Origin: Halorientalis regularis
Lineage (GTDB): Archaea > Halobacteriota > Halobacteria > Halobacteriales > Haloarculaceae
Assembly (NCBI RefSeq): GCF_023698535.1
Contig: NZ_JALJCL010000007.1
Location: 124,001-188,000 of the forward strand
Direction: 5' to 3'
Length of the DNA: 64,000 nucleotides
Made by a program: the position numbers and the translations under genes. How positions within the stretch are numbered: the stretch's first letter is position 1; every line of letters starts with the position of its first letter. The notes beneath the pieces were generated by a model. The model was not told the DNA's origin. It searched no databases and was given only the letters and a program-made list of their open reading frames with translations. Shown here piece after piece: positions 17,876-26,846 of the stretch.

Positions 17876-18247
17876 TCACTCGCGACGGTCCCGAATCCGT
17901 TCGACCGCGTCGCCGAAGCGGTCGTCGTCCTCGAGGTGGTCGAGAACCTCGTCTTCGGCGATATCCAGCGCATAGGCGGGGCGGCCCTTCCCGGTGGGTG
18001 ACTCCTTGCGTTTCTCGCCGAGCAGGTCGGCCGATTCGAGCTCCGAGAGGGCGTTGATGACGCGCTGGCGCGTGACGCCACCGGGCACCATCCCGTCGAG
18101 ATCGTCGAACTCGTCGAGCAGATCCTCACAGACGCCGGTCACGTCGAAGGAGTGGACCGGCACGTCGTCACGAGCCCGCAGATCGATCACCGAGAGCAAC
18201 ACGAACCGGTGGAACGGGTCGACACCGTCGATATCGGCACCTGTCAT
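17876..18247 (-). CDS. Winged-helix DNA-binding protein
   Basis: A 123-residue protein. The central part is a winged helix: VTRQRVINALSELESADLLGEKR is a recognition-helix and wing pattern, followed by GKGRPAYALDI. No ligand-binding domain is visible. It could regulate its operon, including the downstream membrane protein. ATG at 18247 is used; a TTG two codons upstream is possible. Family assignment beyond winged HTH is not secure. Confidence 0.7.
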   Translation of the reverse strand: MTGADIDGVDPFHRFVLLSVIDLRARDDVPVHSFDVTGVCEDLLDEFDDLDGMVPGGVTRQRVINALSELESADLLGEKRKESPTGKGRPAYALDIAEDEVLDHLEDDDRFGDAVERIRDRRE

Positions 18248-18538
18248 GTGCAAGCCTACCCCCTATCGCGTAAAGAAAGTGTGGACTTCTCGCAGCCACT
18301 GGGAACACAGGTCGGGGGCAAAGATCGATGACCAGCCGTTCAGGGGCTTTCCGGGCCGACGGGGGGTCGTCGATCGTCCAGTCGCGAGACGAGTGCGGCG
18401 AACGTGAGCGCGTCGAACCATCCGATGACGGAGGGCGCGAGGAGGGACTGGTAAACCGTCAGGGGCGTGAGGCCGACGCCGTTCTCGCCGGACTAACGCA
18501 TCGCGAAGCTTTACCGCCGGGGAGTCCGATGGCCGGGT

Positions 18539-19393
18539 ATGACCGCCGACGCGTGGTTCGCCGATCTCGATCCGGCGGATCCAGAGACTGCCGCGAACCG
18601 GATACGAGAGGGGAGCGCCGATTCGCCCGCCGACTGGTCCGCACTGGCCGTCGAGACCGGCTTCGCGACCGACGAGGACGACTACTACGACCGGCTCCGG
18701 GAGGCGACGCTGGAGGGTGGGCAGGCAGCCGTCGAGGAGCGCGAGGGGGCCGTCGACCAGCAACTCGTCCACGCCGTCCGGGCCATGGACGACTGCCGAC
18801 GACAGGCGAACGAACTCGCCGAGCGAGTCGCCGAGTGGGGCGGCAGCCGCTTCGAGGAGGCTGGGACGGGCGTCGAGTACGCCCGCGAACTGAGCGAGCG
18901 CAACCCTGAGACCCTCGGCGACAGGCGAGCCGTCTCGCTGGCCCGCCGGGTCGTCGCACTCGACGAAGAGGCCGACGCCCTCGGAGAGTTCATCGAGGCG
19001 ACGACACCCGAGGTCGCGCCGAACCTCGCGGCGCTGGCCGGCCCCGTCCTCGCCGCTCGCCTGCTCTCGCTGGCGGGCGGGCTAGAGTCGCTCGCGAAGA
19101 AACCCAGCGGGACGGTGCAGGTGCTGGGGGCCGAGGACGCCCTCTTCGCCCACCTGCGCGGGGACGCGCCGTCACCGAAACACGGGATCATCTACACCCA
19201 CGACGCGGTGCGTGGGACCCGGCCCGAGGACCGCGGCTCGGCGGCCCGCGCGCTCGCCGGGAAACTCGCCATTGCCGCACGGATCGACCACTACAGCGGT
19301 GACCGGCGGCCCGAACTCGAAGCGGAACTCGACGACCGCATCGCGACGATACAGGCCCGAGCTGACGACGCGGAGGCGGACGACGATGAGTGA
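18539..19393 (+). CDS. nop5: C/D box sRNP protein NOP5 (Nop56/58 family)
   Basis: A 284-residue archaeal NOP5, the scaffold binding fibrillarin and L7Ae on C/D box guide RNAs for 2'-O-methylation of rRNA and tRNA. A coiled-coil region is around residues 60-150. The Nop domain signature APNLAALAGPVLAARLLSL (near 158) and KPSGTVQVLGAEDALFAHL are clear. It is followed by the fibrillarin gene with an 8-bp overlap. The acidic C-terminus replaces the lysine-rich tail of eukaryotic homologues. Confidence 0.93.
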   Translation: MTADAWFADLDPADPETAANRIREGSADSPADWSALAVETGFATDEDDYYDRLREATLEGGQAAVEEREGAVDQQLVHAVRAMDDCRRQANELAERVAEWGGSRFEEAGTGVEYARELSERNPETLGDRRAVSLARRVVALDEEADALGEFIEATTPEVAPNLAALAGPVLAARLLSLAGGLESLAKKPSGTVQVLGAEDALFAHLRGDAPSPKHGIIYTHDAVRGTRPEDRGSAARALAGKLAIAARIDHYSGDRRPELEAELDDRIATIQARADDAEADDDE

Positions 19394-20018
19394 GTTACCG
19401 GTGGGTGTCGAGCGCCGCGATATCGGCGGTGAAACCGGCCTAGCGACGCAGGGGCCGCCGGCCTACGGCGAGCCGACCGACGAGGAGGGGTGGCGGCGCT
19501 GGAATCCACGGCGCTCCAAACTCGGCGCGATGCTGGCGTCCGGGATGGACACCGGCCTCGCGGGTGGCGAGACGGTCCTCTATCTCGGCGCGGCCGCGGG
19601 GACGACGGTGAGCCACGTCGCGGACTTTTCGGGACCGACCTACGCCGTCGAGTTCGCGCCGCGGCCCGTGCGGGACCTGCTGGACGTGGCCGAAGAGCGG
19701 GACCGACTGTTCCCGCTCCTGAAGGACGCGCGCAACCCCGAAACGTACGCACACGTGGTCGAGCCGGTCGACGCCATCGTGCAAGACGTTGCGACGCGGG
19801 GACAGGCCGAGGTGGCGCTGGCGAATCGGGAGTTCCTGCGTGACGACGGCCGACTCCTCATGGCGGTCAAGGCCCGCAGCGAGGACGTGACCGCCGATCC
19901 GGAGGCGGTGTTCGACGACGTGGTCGGGACGCTATCGGAGGGGTACGAGATCCTGGAGCGCGAACGACTGGAACCGTACCACACCGACCACCTCGGGGTC
20001 GTGGCGCGACCGCGGTAA
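19386..20018 (+). CDS. flpA: Fibrillarin-like rRNA/tRNA 2'-O-methyltransferase
   Basis: A 210-residue SAM-dependent methyltransferase. RRWNPRRSKLGAML precedes SAM motif LYLGAAAGTTVSHV (near residue 62), then YAVEFAPRP and NREFLRDDGRLLMAVKARS. It is the catalytic subunit of C/D sRNPs. ATG at 19386 lies inside the end of nop5, as in other archaea, so translation is probably coupled. Confidence 0.94.
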   Translation: MSELPVGVERRDIGGETGLATQGPPAYGEPTDEEGWRRWNPRRSKLGAMLASGMDTGLAGGETVLYLGAAAGTTVSHVADFSGPTYAVEFAPRPVRDLLDVAEERDRLFPLLKDARNPETYAHVVEPVDAIVQDVATRGQAEVALANREFLRDDGRLLMAVKARSEDVTADPEAVFDDVVGTLSEGYEILERERLEPYHTDHLGVVARPR

Positions 20019-20097
20019 GCCCGGGGGCGAGTCGATCCGAGCGCCCGTCGTTCCGGAGGGGAAGGTTTAGGCCGAGGGGGGTCCAACCCGCGGAAAG

Positions 20098-21180
20098 ATG
20101 GACCGGAGGGGCTCTTCCGAGACGTTCACCCGGATGGGAACGCTGGGTATCGAAGAGGAGTTTTTCGTCGTCGACGACCGGAACCGGCCGACCTCCGGCA
20201 CGGAGGAACTCGTCTACGAGACCGACCCGCCGGAGATCCTCGAGGGTCGGCTGGACCACGAACTGTTCAAGTGCGTCATCGAGACACAGACGCCGACGAT
20301 CAGCGCCGACGACCTCGACGAGGCCCGCGAGCAACTGGACGCCGTGCGGACTGCGCTGGTCGACCACGCCGAACGTCACGGCTACGGCATCGCCGCTGCG
20401 GGCCTGCACCCAGCGGCGAAGTGGCAGGAACTCGAACACGCCGAGAAGCCACGCTACCAGTCCCAACTCGACCGCATCCAGTACCCACAGCACCGGAATA
20501 CCACCGCGGGTCTGCACGTCCACGTCGGCGTCGACGACGCAGACAAGGCAGTGTGGGTAACAAACGAGATCCGCTGGCACCTGCCGATCATGCTGGCGCT
20601 GTCGGCGAACTCGCCGTACTGGAACGGGTTCGACACCGGCCTCCACGCCGCGCGGGCCAAGATCTTCGAGGCGCTTCCCAACACCGGCGTGCCGACGACG
20701 TTCGACTCCTACGCCGAGTTCGACGAGTTCGAGCGCACGATGGTCGAGACGGACTCGATCGAGGACCGGGGCGAACTCTGGTACGACGTGCGCCCTCACT
20801 CCGGACTCGGCACCGTCGAGGTGCGGACGCCCGACGGCCAGGCCGATCAGGAGACAGTCATGGCCTTCGTGGAGTACACGCACGCGCTGGTGACGGACCT
20901 CGCCGAACGCTACGAGGACGGCGAGACCGGCCGGAAACACCGGCGCGAGCCGCTGGACGAGAACAAGTGGCGCGCGATCAGGCATGGCCACGAGGCGAGC
21001 CTCCTGTCGCGAGACCTCTCGGAAACCGTCGACCTGGGCGAACTGGTCGACCGGGAGTGCGACCGACTGGGTGTCAGCGGCATCCGCGAGGTGTACGACG
21101 CCGAGAGCGGCGCGGAGAAACAGCGGCGGCTTCGCGACGAGAAGGGGATGGACGCCCTCTGTCGGTCGTTGCGATTGTAG
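20098..21180 (+). CDS. gshA: Glutamate-cysteine ligase (GCS2 type), makes gamma-glutamylcysteine
   Basis: A 360-residue carboxylate-amine ligase of the GCS2/YbdK group. It starts near [13 protein letters not shown] (catalytic acidic cluster) and contains [12 protein letters not shown] (near 137) and [13 protein letters not shown]. Haloarchaea use gamma-glutamylcysteine instead of glutathione as the main thiol, and gshA of this type was shown to make it in Haloferax. No glutathione synthetase lies nearby, as expected. A second in-frame ATG (MGTLGIEEE) is possible. Confidence 0.9.
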   Translation: MDRRGSSETFTRMGTLGIEEEFFVVDDRNRPTSGTEELVYETDPPEILEGRLDHELFKCVIETQTPTISADDLDEAREQLDAVRTALVDHAERHGYGIAAAGLHPAAKWQELEHAEKPRYQSQLDRIQYPQHRNTTAGLHVHVGVDDADKAVWVTNEIRWHLPIMLALSANSPYWNGFDTGLHAARAKIFEALPNTGVPTTFDSYAEFDEFERTMVETDSIEDRGELWYDVRPHSGLGTVEVRTPDGQADQETVMAFVEYTHALVTDLAERYEDGETGRKHRREPLDENKWRAIRHGHEASLLSRDLSETVDLGELVDRECDRLGVSGIREVYDAESGAEKQRRLRDEKGMDALCRSLRL

Positions 21181-21229
21181 CCAAGGATTTTTACCCGGGA
21201 GCTTCCTCCCGTCGGAATAGAAGCAACTC

Positions 21230-21739
21230 ATGTCCACAGACGACGGGCCAACCGAACCGGAGGAAGAGGGGCTGGACGTAACCGACGGCGAGGCCGTCCG
21301 CGACCGCCTGGGACCGGAGACCGACCGGGCGGTCGAGCGGTTCGACGACGGCGTCGTCGATCTGCTGTCCTGGGTGCTGGACACGGAGACGCGAGCTCGC
21401 ATCTACGTCTATCTGCGCCAGCACCCCGACAGCACGAGCGACGAGGTGGCGGACGGGACGGGGTTATACCCCAGTACCGTCCGCGAGGCGCTGGCGGAAC
21501 TCCACGAGGAGGAGAAGGTGTCCCGGAGCAAGCGCGAGAGCGGCGGTGCCGGGAACAATCCCTACGAGTACACTGCCATCGCACCGAGCGATCTGGTGTC
21601 GAGCATCGTGGGCGACGTGCAGTCGGAGTTGAACACGGTGTTCAATCTGGACGATCATCTCGACGACACAGGCGAGCCGGAGCCGACGGACGAGACCGAC
21701 GAGCCGGTGACGATCACCGTCGAGGAGTCCGAGCAGTGA
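21230..21739 (+). CDS. Winged-helix transcriptional regulator (ArsR-like)
   Basis: A 169-residue protein with a central winged helix at residues 50-105: RARIYVYLRQHPDSTSDEVA, then GLYPSTVREALAELHEEEKV as recognition helix. A Gly-rich wing with NPYEYTAI follows. Flanks are acidic and low-complexity. No metal-binding Cys is visible, so it is not a classical metal sensor. It is transcribed 49 bp after gshA, which might indicate shared regulation, but no operator was found. Confidence 0.75.
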   Translation: MSTDDGPTEPEEEGLDVTDGEAVRDRLGPETDRAVERFDDGVVDLLSWVLDTETRARIYVYLRQHPDSTSDEVADGTGLYPSTVREALAELHEEEKVSRSKRESGGAGNNPYEYTAIAPSDLVSSIVGDVQSELNTVFNLDDHLDDTGEPEPTDETDEPVTITVEESEQ

Positions 21740-21787
21740 CACCAGTCGGGGCGGGCCAATCCGAAGCCACTAAACCCTGAGGGGACC

Positions 21788-22297
21788 ATGCCCGGAGATA
21801 TGAAGGTCGCGCTGGGCGGGACGTTCGACCCCGTACACGATGGGCACCGTGCGCTGTTCGAGCGCGCGTTCGATCTCGGTGACGTCACCGTCGGGCTCAC
21901 GAGCGACGAACTCGCACCGAAGACCCGCGACGAGGATCGCCACGTCCGGACGTTCGAGCAACGCCGGCGCGACCTCGACGCGGAACTCGCCGACTTCGCC
22001 GAGAAGTTCGACCGCGAGTACGAGATCAGAAAGCTCACCGAACCCACAGGCATCGCTACCGAATCACAGTTCGACTATCTCATCGTCTCCCCCGAGACCG
22101 AGACGGGCGGTCGTCGCATCAATGAGATCCGCCGCGAGAACGGCGACGACCCACTCGAGATCGAGGTCGTCGACCACGTCTACGCCGACGACGGCGAGAT
22201 CATCTCTTCGACCCGGATCGTCAGAGGCGAGATCGACGAACACGGGAACCTCACGCCCGACCGCGACGGGCGACCGAAGCGGGAGACCGAGACCTGA
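21788..22297 (+). CDS. coaD: Phosphopantetheine adenylyltransferase (archaeal CoaD)
   Basis: A 169-residue nucleotidyltransferase. GGTFDPVHDGHRALF carries the nucleotide-binding HxGH motif, and ISSTRIVRGEID is the conserved C-terminal ISSTR block. It converts 4'-phosphopantetheine and ATP to dephospho-CoA, the penultimate CoA step. The first ATG follows GAGGGGACC, an SD-like stretch with normal spacing; the second ATG at 21800 (MKVALGG) has a GGAG only 2 nt away, so 21788 is preferred narrowly. Confidence 0.9.
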   Translation: MPGDMKVALGGTFDPVHDGHRALFERAFDLGDVTVGLTSDELAPKTRDEDRHVRTFEQRRRDLDAELADFAEKFDREYEIRKLTEPTGIATESQFDYLIVSPETETGGRRINEIRRENGDDPLEIEVVDHVYADDGEIISSTRIVRGEIDEHGNLTPDRDGRPKRETET

Positions 22298-22303
22298 CCT
22301 GAC

Positions 22304-22612
22304 TCACCAGTCCGGAGCGTCCAGCCCCGTGCGTTCGAGCAACTCCTTCCATCGCTGCTGGACCGAGAGTCGCGAGACGCCCACAGCGTCGGCCACCTCG
22401 CCCTGCGCGCGGCGGTCGCTCGTGACCAGCGTCGCGACGTAGAGGCTCGCGGCCATCGTCGGCCGCTTCGAGCGGTCGCTGTCGGGGAGCGTGGAGAGGA
22501 ACAGGTCGGCCGCCCGCGTTCGCGCCTCGTCGTCGAGGTCGAGGCGGTCGGCCGCCGCCTCCAGTTCGGCGAGCCACTCCTCGTTGTCGACCTCGTCGCT
22601 GGCGCGGTACAT
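22304..22612 (-). CDS. Short TFB/cyclin-fold protein
   Basis: A 102-residue protein resembling a single cyclin repeat of TFIIB/TFB: RPTMAASLYVATLVTSDRRAQGEVADAVGVS followed by SVQQRWKELLERTGL. It has no zinc ribbon or B-finger and only one repeat, so it cannot be a full initiation factor. Haloarchaea carry such small TFB-like proteins; a regulatory or adaptor role is conceivable. It is divergent from the MOSC gene with 54 bp between starts. Confidence 0.7.
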   Translation of the reverse strand: MYRASDEVDNEEWLAELEAAADRLDLDDEARTRAADLFLSTLPDSDRSKRPTMAASLYVATLVTSDRRAQGEVADAVGVSRLSVQQRWKELLERTGLDAPDW

Positions 22613-22666
22613 ACCCGCCCGTTGTCCGGCCGGGAGTATAAACGCTGTCGCCACCTACGACGGCCT

Positions 22667-23182
22667 ATGTCTAGCACCGTCGAGCGGATCTGGGTGACCG
22701 AGGAGGGATCGGCTCCCATGGAGGCCGTCGAGCGCGTCCGCGCCGTGCGAGGCGGCCTGGAAGGCGACCGATACCAGCGCGGCACCGGCTACTACTCCGG
22801 CTTCGACGAGTGCGAGGTGACGCTGATCGAGGCCGAGGCTATCGAGCGCATTCGGGACGACGAGGGAATCGACCTGTCTGACGGTCGCCACCGCCGGAAC
22901 GTGGTGACTCGCGGCATCGACGTCCACGAGTTGCTCGACACGCGGTTCACCATCGGCGAGGCGACATTCGAGGGGACGCGCCCGCGACCGCCCTGCGCCC
23001 ACGTCGAGCAGGTGGCGGGCGAGGACGGCGTCGCGAAGTCGCTGGGCGACGACCGCGGTGGGATCTGCGCCCGCGTGGTCGACGGCGGAACGGTCGCCGT
23101 CGGCGACGGGATCGAGGTGGGCGAGTCGGTCGCATCCGATCCGGACGGACTCGCCGAGGCGATCCGGGATCGGTTGTCCTGA
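22667..23182 (+). CDS. MOSC domain protein
   Basis: A 171-residue MOSC (Moco sulfurase C-terminal) domain protein. Characteristic segments are GGLEGDRYQRGTGYYSG and RRNVVTRGIDVHELL, then RPPCAHVEQVAG with the conserved Cys that could carry a persulfide. MOSC proteins transfer sulfur or bind molybdenum cofactor, often in cofactor maturation or reduction of hydroxylated bases. ATG at 22667 fits the family start (an upstream in-frame start lacks conservation features). Confidence 0.85.
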   Translation: MSSTVERIWVTEEGSAPMEAVERVRAVRGGLEGDRYQRGTGYYSGFDECEVTLIEAEAIERIRDDEGIDLSDGRHRRNVVTRGIDVHELLDTRFTIGEATFEGTRPRPPCAHVEQVAGEDGVAKSLGDDRGGICARVVDGGTVAVGDGIEVGESVASDPDGLAEAIRDRLS

Positions 23183-24541
23183 TTACCAGGGCGTCACGGC
23201 GTCCACGAGCCACGGGAGCGGTGGTTCGTCGAACGGCCAGTGGCCACAGGTCGGTTCCTGCAGGGTCCCGCCGGTCGCGTACACGAAGGCTCGCTGTTTC
23301 TTGTCCATGCGATAGTGACAGGTGGCCGGTCGCCGCTGTTCCCAGTAGATCGTCTGCATCGAGGGGACGCCGGGCGGCCGGTCGGCCAGCGGGCCGTACT
23401 CCACGGTCCCGAGCGACTCCTGCAGATCGGTCAGTTCGTCCCGAACAGGCGTCCTCGCGCCCTCGTTCCAGTGCAAACTCGACGCGACGAGGCAAACGAC
23501 GAGAGCGAGCAAGAGCACCCGTCGGGAGGGTGTCCGTGTCTCGGCGACGACGGCACCGACGCCGAGGGCGGCGAACGGAACCGCCATCACCGCGTCGATG
23601 GCACCCGCCATCTCGACGAAAAAGAGGATCTGGTAGGCGATACCCCCGACCGCGACCCACCAGTACTGCGACCAGTCGCCGTCGCTGGCCAGGAACCAGC
23701 CGTAGATACCCAGCGGAAACGCGGCGATGCCCCACCCGATCTCGTAGATGGGTTCCAGCAACCGGGCCGCCAGCGAGTACTCGCCCGCGCCGTAGATGGG
23801 CGTGAGGACGACCTCGACGAACAGGGGGACGAGATTCCCAGTGAGCGCGAACGGCGCGAGGACGAGTGCCGTCACGAGCGTGCCCCCCGCGAGCGCGCGC
23901 TGGAGCCCCGGCCGGCCCCCGTCGACGTAGCTCATCGCGGCCACGAGCAGGGCCAACGGTGCGCCGAGGTGCCAGAAGCCCGCGGTGACGGCGGCGGCGG
24001 CACCGCTGGCGAGGAAGCGATCCTCGACCGCCAGCAGGAGCGCGAGCGCGCCGAAGCACAGCGCCATGTATTTCGGGCGGATACCGGCCCAGGGGTAGGT
24101 GAACAGCGTCGTGACGACGAACAGCGTCCACCCGGCGGCCACGCTCGCGACGCCGTTTTCGGTGAGCCGGTAGTTGAGCACGCCGACGAGGGTGACGCCC
24201 GCGACGATGGCCGCCGCGGCGACGAGGACGCTCAGGACGTGCAGGACGGCCATGTTGCCCCCCGAGAGGAAGGCCAGCGGCGTCGTCACGGCGTAGATCA
24301 GCGGCGGTTTGAGGTCCCAGAAGTCGACGTAGGGTGTCCCGCCCTGGGTGATGTACCAGCCGCCGTGCTGGAACAGGGCAGAGTCGTCGCTGACGTACCA
24401 GGGGTGATCGAGGAACTGGTAGCCGGTGCCCGCGACGAGGAGGGCGATGGCACCGCCGAGCAGGAGCGGGAACCAGTGGGTCTCGATCCAGTCGTGGAGG
24501 TCGGTCCGCGTTCGCGGGACCGTGGAGGGCACCCCCGGCAT
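23183..24541 (-). CDS. GT-C-like membrane protein (DolP-mannose mannosyltransferase type)
   Basis: A 452-residue protein with about ten membrane helices. The first loop contains HPWYVSDDSALFQHGGWYI with an acidic pair and then DFWDLKPPLIY, the layout of GT-C transferases using dolichyl-phosphate sugars. The C-terminal ~80 residues are soluble with Cys and WEQRRPATCHY. It is more distant from the two GT39-type proteins (1141-2937, 24853-26694) than they are from each other. It probably decorates surface glycans; donor unknown. Confidence 0.7.
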   Translation of the reverse strand: MPGVPSTVPRTRTDLHDWIETHWFPLLLGGAIALLVAGTGYQFLDHPWYVSDDSALFQHGGWYITQGGTPYVDFWDLKPPLIYAVTTPLAFLSGGNMAVLHVLSVLVAAAAIVAGVTLVGVLNYRLTENGVASVAAGWTLFVVTTLFTYPWAGIRPKYMALCFGALALLLAVEDRFLASGAAAAVTAGFWHLGAPLALLVAAMSYVDGGRPGLQRALAGGTLVTALVLAPFALTGNLVPLFVEVVLTPIYGAGEYSLAARLLEPIYEIGWGIAAFPLGIYGWFLASDGDWSQYWWVAVGGIAYQILFFVEMAGAIDAVMAVPFAALGVGAVVAETRTPSRRVLLLALVVCLVASSLHWNEGARTPVRDELTDLQESLGTVEYGPLADRPPGVPSMQTIYWEQRRPATCHYRMDKKQRAFVYATGGTLQEPTCGHWPFDEPPLPWLVDAVTPW

Positions 24542-24618
24542 TGCTTGCTCGGGGATTTCGGTTCGTTTCGTAAGTCAGTTGGCAAACCGGTCGGAGGCGG
24601 TCGGTCTGGCTCGTGATA

Positions 24619-24625
24619 TTTATTA
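24619..24625 (+). promoter_or_regulatory. Box A of tRNA-Leu(UAG)
   Basis: TTTATTA sits 26 nt upstream of the first tRNA nucleotide, the correct distance for a primary transcript starting at or just before the mature 5' end. Confidence 0.6.
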
Positions 24626-24650
24626 GCCGGCGTCGGGAAGGGAGGGGTGC

Positions 24651-24735
24651 GCGCGGGTTGCCGAGCCAGGCCAAAGGCGTAGCGCTTAGGACGCTATCCC
24701 GTAGGGGTCCGCCGGTTCGAATCCGGTCCCGCGCA
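24651..24735 (+). tRNA. tRNA-Leu (anticodon UAG)
   Basis: Class II tRNA of 85 nt. The acceptor stem pairs GCGCGGG with CCCGCGC and the discriminator is A. Anticodon stem TAGCG/CGCTA closes loop CTTAGGA, giving anticodon TAG. A long variable arm and a T-arm with GGTTCGAATCC are present. CCA is not encoded. Its last 27 nt recur downstream at 24821-24847. Confidence 0.95.
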
Positions 24736-24769
24736 TTGCTGTCGCGAACAACTCGTGAGCGACAGCAAT
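24735..24769. repeat. 11-bp perfect inverted repeat just 3' of tRNA-Leu
   Basis: ATTGCTGTCGC (24735-24745) and GCGACAGCAAT (24759-24769) form a perfect 11-bp stem with a 13-nt loop. The first arm begins on the tRNA discriminator base. It could act in termination or processing, or be the scar of a mobile element. Confidence 0.6.
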
Positions 24770-24820
24770 CGCCAGCGGATTCGAAGCCTGTCAGTCGCGC
24801 ACAGCGAAGCGAGCATTTCT

Positions 24821-24847
24821 TCCGCCGGTTCGAATCCGGTCCCGCGC
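24821..24847 (+). repeat. Duplicate of the 3' end of tRNA-Leu(UAG), att-like
   Basis: A 27-nt copy identical to 24708-24734 (T-arm 3' half plus acceptor 3' strand). A tRNA 3'-end copy downstream of the intact gene is the footprint expected from integrase-mediated insertion and later loss of the element; only 86 bp separate the two copies. No integrase is nearby. Confidence 0.6.
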
Positions 24848-24852
24848 GTTTT

Positions 24853-26694
24853 CTACCACTCCGGCACGTCCTTCGAACACGCCTCATTCCGCTCCAGAAT
24901 CACGACGTACTGCCCGGGACCGAGCTCCTGTTCGTCGCCGTAGAAGTCGTTGCGAGGGGTGATCCCCATCGGGAGGATGTCGACCAGCGAGCCGGGCCTC
25001 GGTCGCTGGGGAACGTAGTTCGGGGGTCGGGGACCGAACTCGGCGGCGATTTCGTAGGCGTATTCGCCCGCCAACAGGCCACGGACGTAGGCGGCTCGTC
25101 GGGAGACGTTCCAGCGGACACCGACCTCGCGCTGGGCCCGGGGCACGTCCCGCAGGTAGAGCAGGTTCTCGTAGGAGAGCTGGATATACTGGGGGCAGGA
25201 GACGTTGCGGTCTTCGTGGCTGGCCGGGCCCCAGCGGTGGGCGACGGTCATGCCGTGGGGGACGGCGGTCTCGTCGAAGCCGTGGTGGTAGGTGGCCATG
25301 GTGGCGTTTTCGGGGGCGGTGCGGTCGAGCCAGTCGACGGCGGCGTCCCGCGGCGTGGTGGCGTAGCCGGCCACGCCGACGCCGGCGAAGGCGGCGGTGG
25401 TGACGAGCAGGACCGCGATCAGCGGCCCCGCGACGGCGGGGCGGCGCGCTCGAAGTCGAGCGAGCGCGTCGGCGGTCAGGAGGACGACGAGGGGAAGCGT
25501 CGGGAGCAGGTGGTGGGGGCGGAAGTCGTGCCAGCCCGAGAGGACGGCGATGAAGGCGGCGAGCAGGGCCAGCAGGAGGATGCGGGCGTCGTGGTCGGTG
25601 GTCGACCCGGTGGTTCGGCCAGTGGGCCGGTCGCCCGCGCCGGGGCGGAGCGCGGCGACGCTCGCGAGGACGCCGGCGATCCCGGCGACGGTGAGCGGGA
25701 GGCCGAAACTGGCGAGGTAGCCACGGAGGAACCACCACCACGAGGGCGCGGTGGGACCGAGCGCGACGCTGGCGCGGCCCGCCGACTGCCCGACGAAGCG
25801 TTCGACGACGGGGTCGACGTGGCCCACGAGCAGCGTCGGGAACCCGAGCGCGATCACGGCGGCACCGGTCGCCGCGCCGCCGAGGAAGAGCCGCGGTCGC
25901 CGGAGGGCCGCAGCGAGCGGTCGGTCCTCGCGCCGAGCGCGGAGCAGGTAGCCGAGGCCGATCACGGGGACGAGCAGGCCGGCGGTGAGTTTGAACGCGA
26001 CCGCGAGGCCGCCGGCGGCGCTGGCTTCCAGAAACCGGCGGCGCGTGCCGGTCTGGACGTAGCGGACGAGCAGGTAGAGCGCGAGCAGGAGGGCGAAGAG
26101 AGCGGGCACGTCCTCGCCGGCCTCGTGGGCGAGCATGGCGAGGCCGAAGGTCACCGCGAGGAGGGCGGCGGCGAGGCGGCCGGTCACGCGGTCCCGGAGG
26201 ACGGTGCCGAGGCGGTAGGTCAGGTACACCGATCCGACGGCGAGACAGGCGTTGACGAGTCGAGTGGCGACGAGACTCCCGGTCCAGATCCAGGCCGGTG
26301 TCGCCTGCCACGTCTCGAAGTAGCCGTATTCGACGTTCAGCGAGTGGATGCCGGCGAGCGCACCCCCCTCACCCAGCAGGAGCGCGAGGGCGACGACCGG
26401 AGCGATCGCGAGGCTGTAGAGGTAGAGGGTGGCACCGAAGGGAGCGCGGCCCCAGGCGACGGATTCCCGGAGGGAAGCGATGCTGGGGTCCTCGATCAGG
26501 GAGCTGTAGACGACGAGCGAATCGAGCAGGCGGTCGCGCTCGTCCCAGGTGGCGAAGTTCGGAACGCGGTGCCAGATCCAGAAGCTCGCCAGTAGCGCGG
26601 CGACGAGGAGGATCGCGGCGAGGTAGGGGTCCGCGCGGAGATCGCGGCGCACCTGACCGCCGATCCGATCGATCAGTCCCGACACTACTGTCAT
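24853..26694 (-). CDS. GT-C fold membrane glycosyltransferase, paralogue of the 1141-2937 gene
   Basis: A 613-residue polytopic protein collinear with the 598-residue protein at 1141-2937. It shares NFATWDERDRLLDSLV in the first loop, GPTAPSWWWFLRGY mid-protein, FRPHHLLPTLPL, CPQYIQLSYENLLYL, and C-terminal EFGPRPPNYVPQRPRPGSL. Probable lipid-linked-sugar transferase; substrate unknown. Its stop lies only 5 bp from the duplicated tRNA end, so its position may reflect integration at the tRNA gene. No other gene of the same pathway is adjacent. Confidence 0.8.
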   Translation of the reverse strand: MTVVSGLIDRIGGQVRRDLRADPYLAAILLVAALLASFWIWHRVPNFATWDERDRLLDSLVVYSSLIEDPSIASLRESVAWGRAPFGATLYLYSLAIAPVVALALLLGEGGALAGIHSLNVEYGYFETWQATPAWIWTGSLVATRLVNACLAVGSVYLTYRLGTVLRDRVTGRLAAALLAVTFGLAMLAHEAGEDVPALFALLLALYLLVRYVQTGTRRRFLEASAAGGLAVAFKLTAGLLVPVIGLGYLLRARREDRPLAAALRRPRLFLGGAATGAAVIALGFPTLLVGHVDPVVERFVGQSAGRASVALGPTAPSWWWFLRGYLASFGLPLTVAGIAGVLASVAALRPGAGDRPTGRTTGSTTDHDARILLLALLAAFIAVLSGWHDFRPHHLLPTLPLVVLLTADALARLRARRPAVAGPLIAVLLVTTAAFAGVGVAGYATTPRDAAVDWLDRTAPENATMATYHHGFDETAVPHGMTVAHRWGPASHEDRNVSCPQYIQLSYENLLYLRDVPRAQREVGVRWNVSRRAAYVRGLLAGEYAYEIAAEFGPRPPNYVPQRPRPGSLVDILPMGITPRNDFYGDEQELGPGQYVVILERNEACSKDVPEW

Positions 26695-26817
26695 CCGTGC
26701 GGAGTGAACGATTCCACGGGGATTGCGCTTTCGGGATGCGATGGAAGAGTCGTCTCGTGACTGCCGTGGGTGGGATCGGGCAGACAGTTCCCGTCCACTG
26801 AGAAATTGGTTGCGAGC

Positions 26818-26823
26818 ATATAA
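26818..26823 (+). promoter_or_regulatory. Box A of the uspA-like gene
   Basis: ATATAA lies 24-29 nt before the GTG at 26847, predicting a leaderless mRNA. Confidence 0.5.
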
Positions 26824-26846
26824 GGCACGAACGCGTTCGTCTCACT

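Noticed and set aside
18328-18909. Forward ORF overlapping nop5
   Set aside because: It is a shadow of nop5 in another frame; Arg-rich after the first 60 residues.
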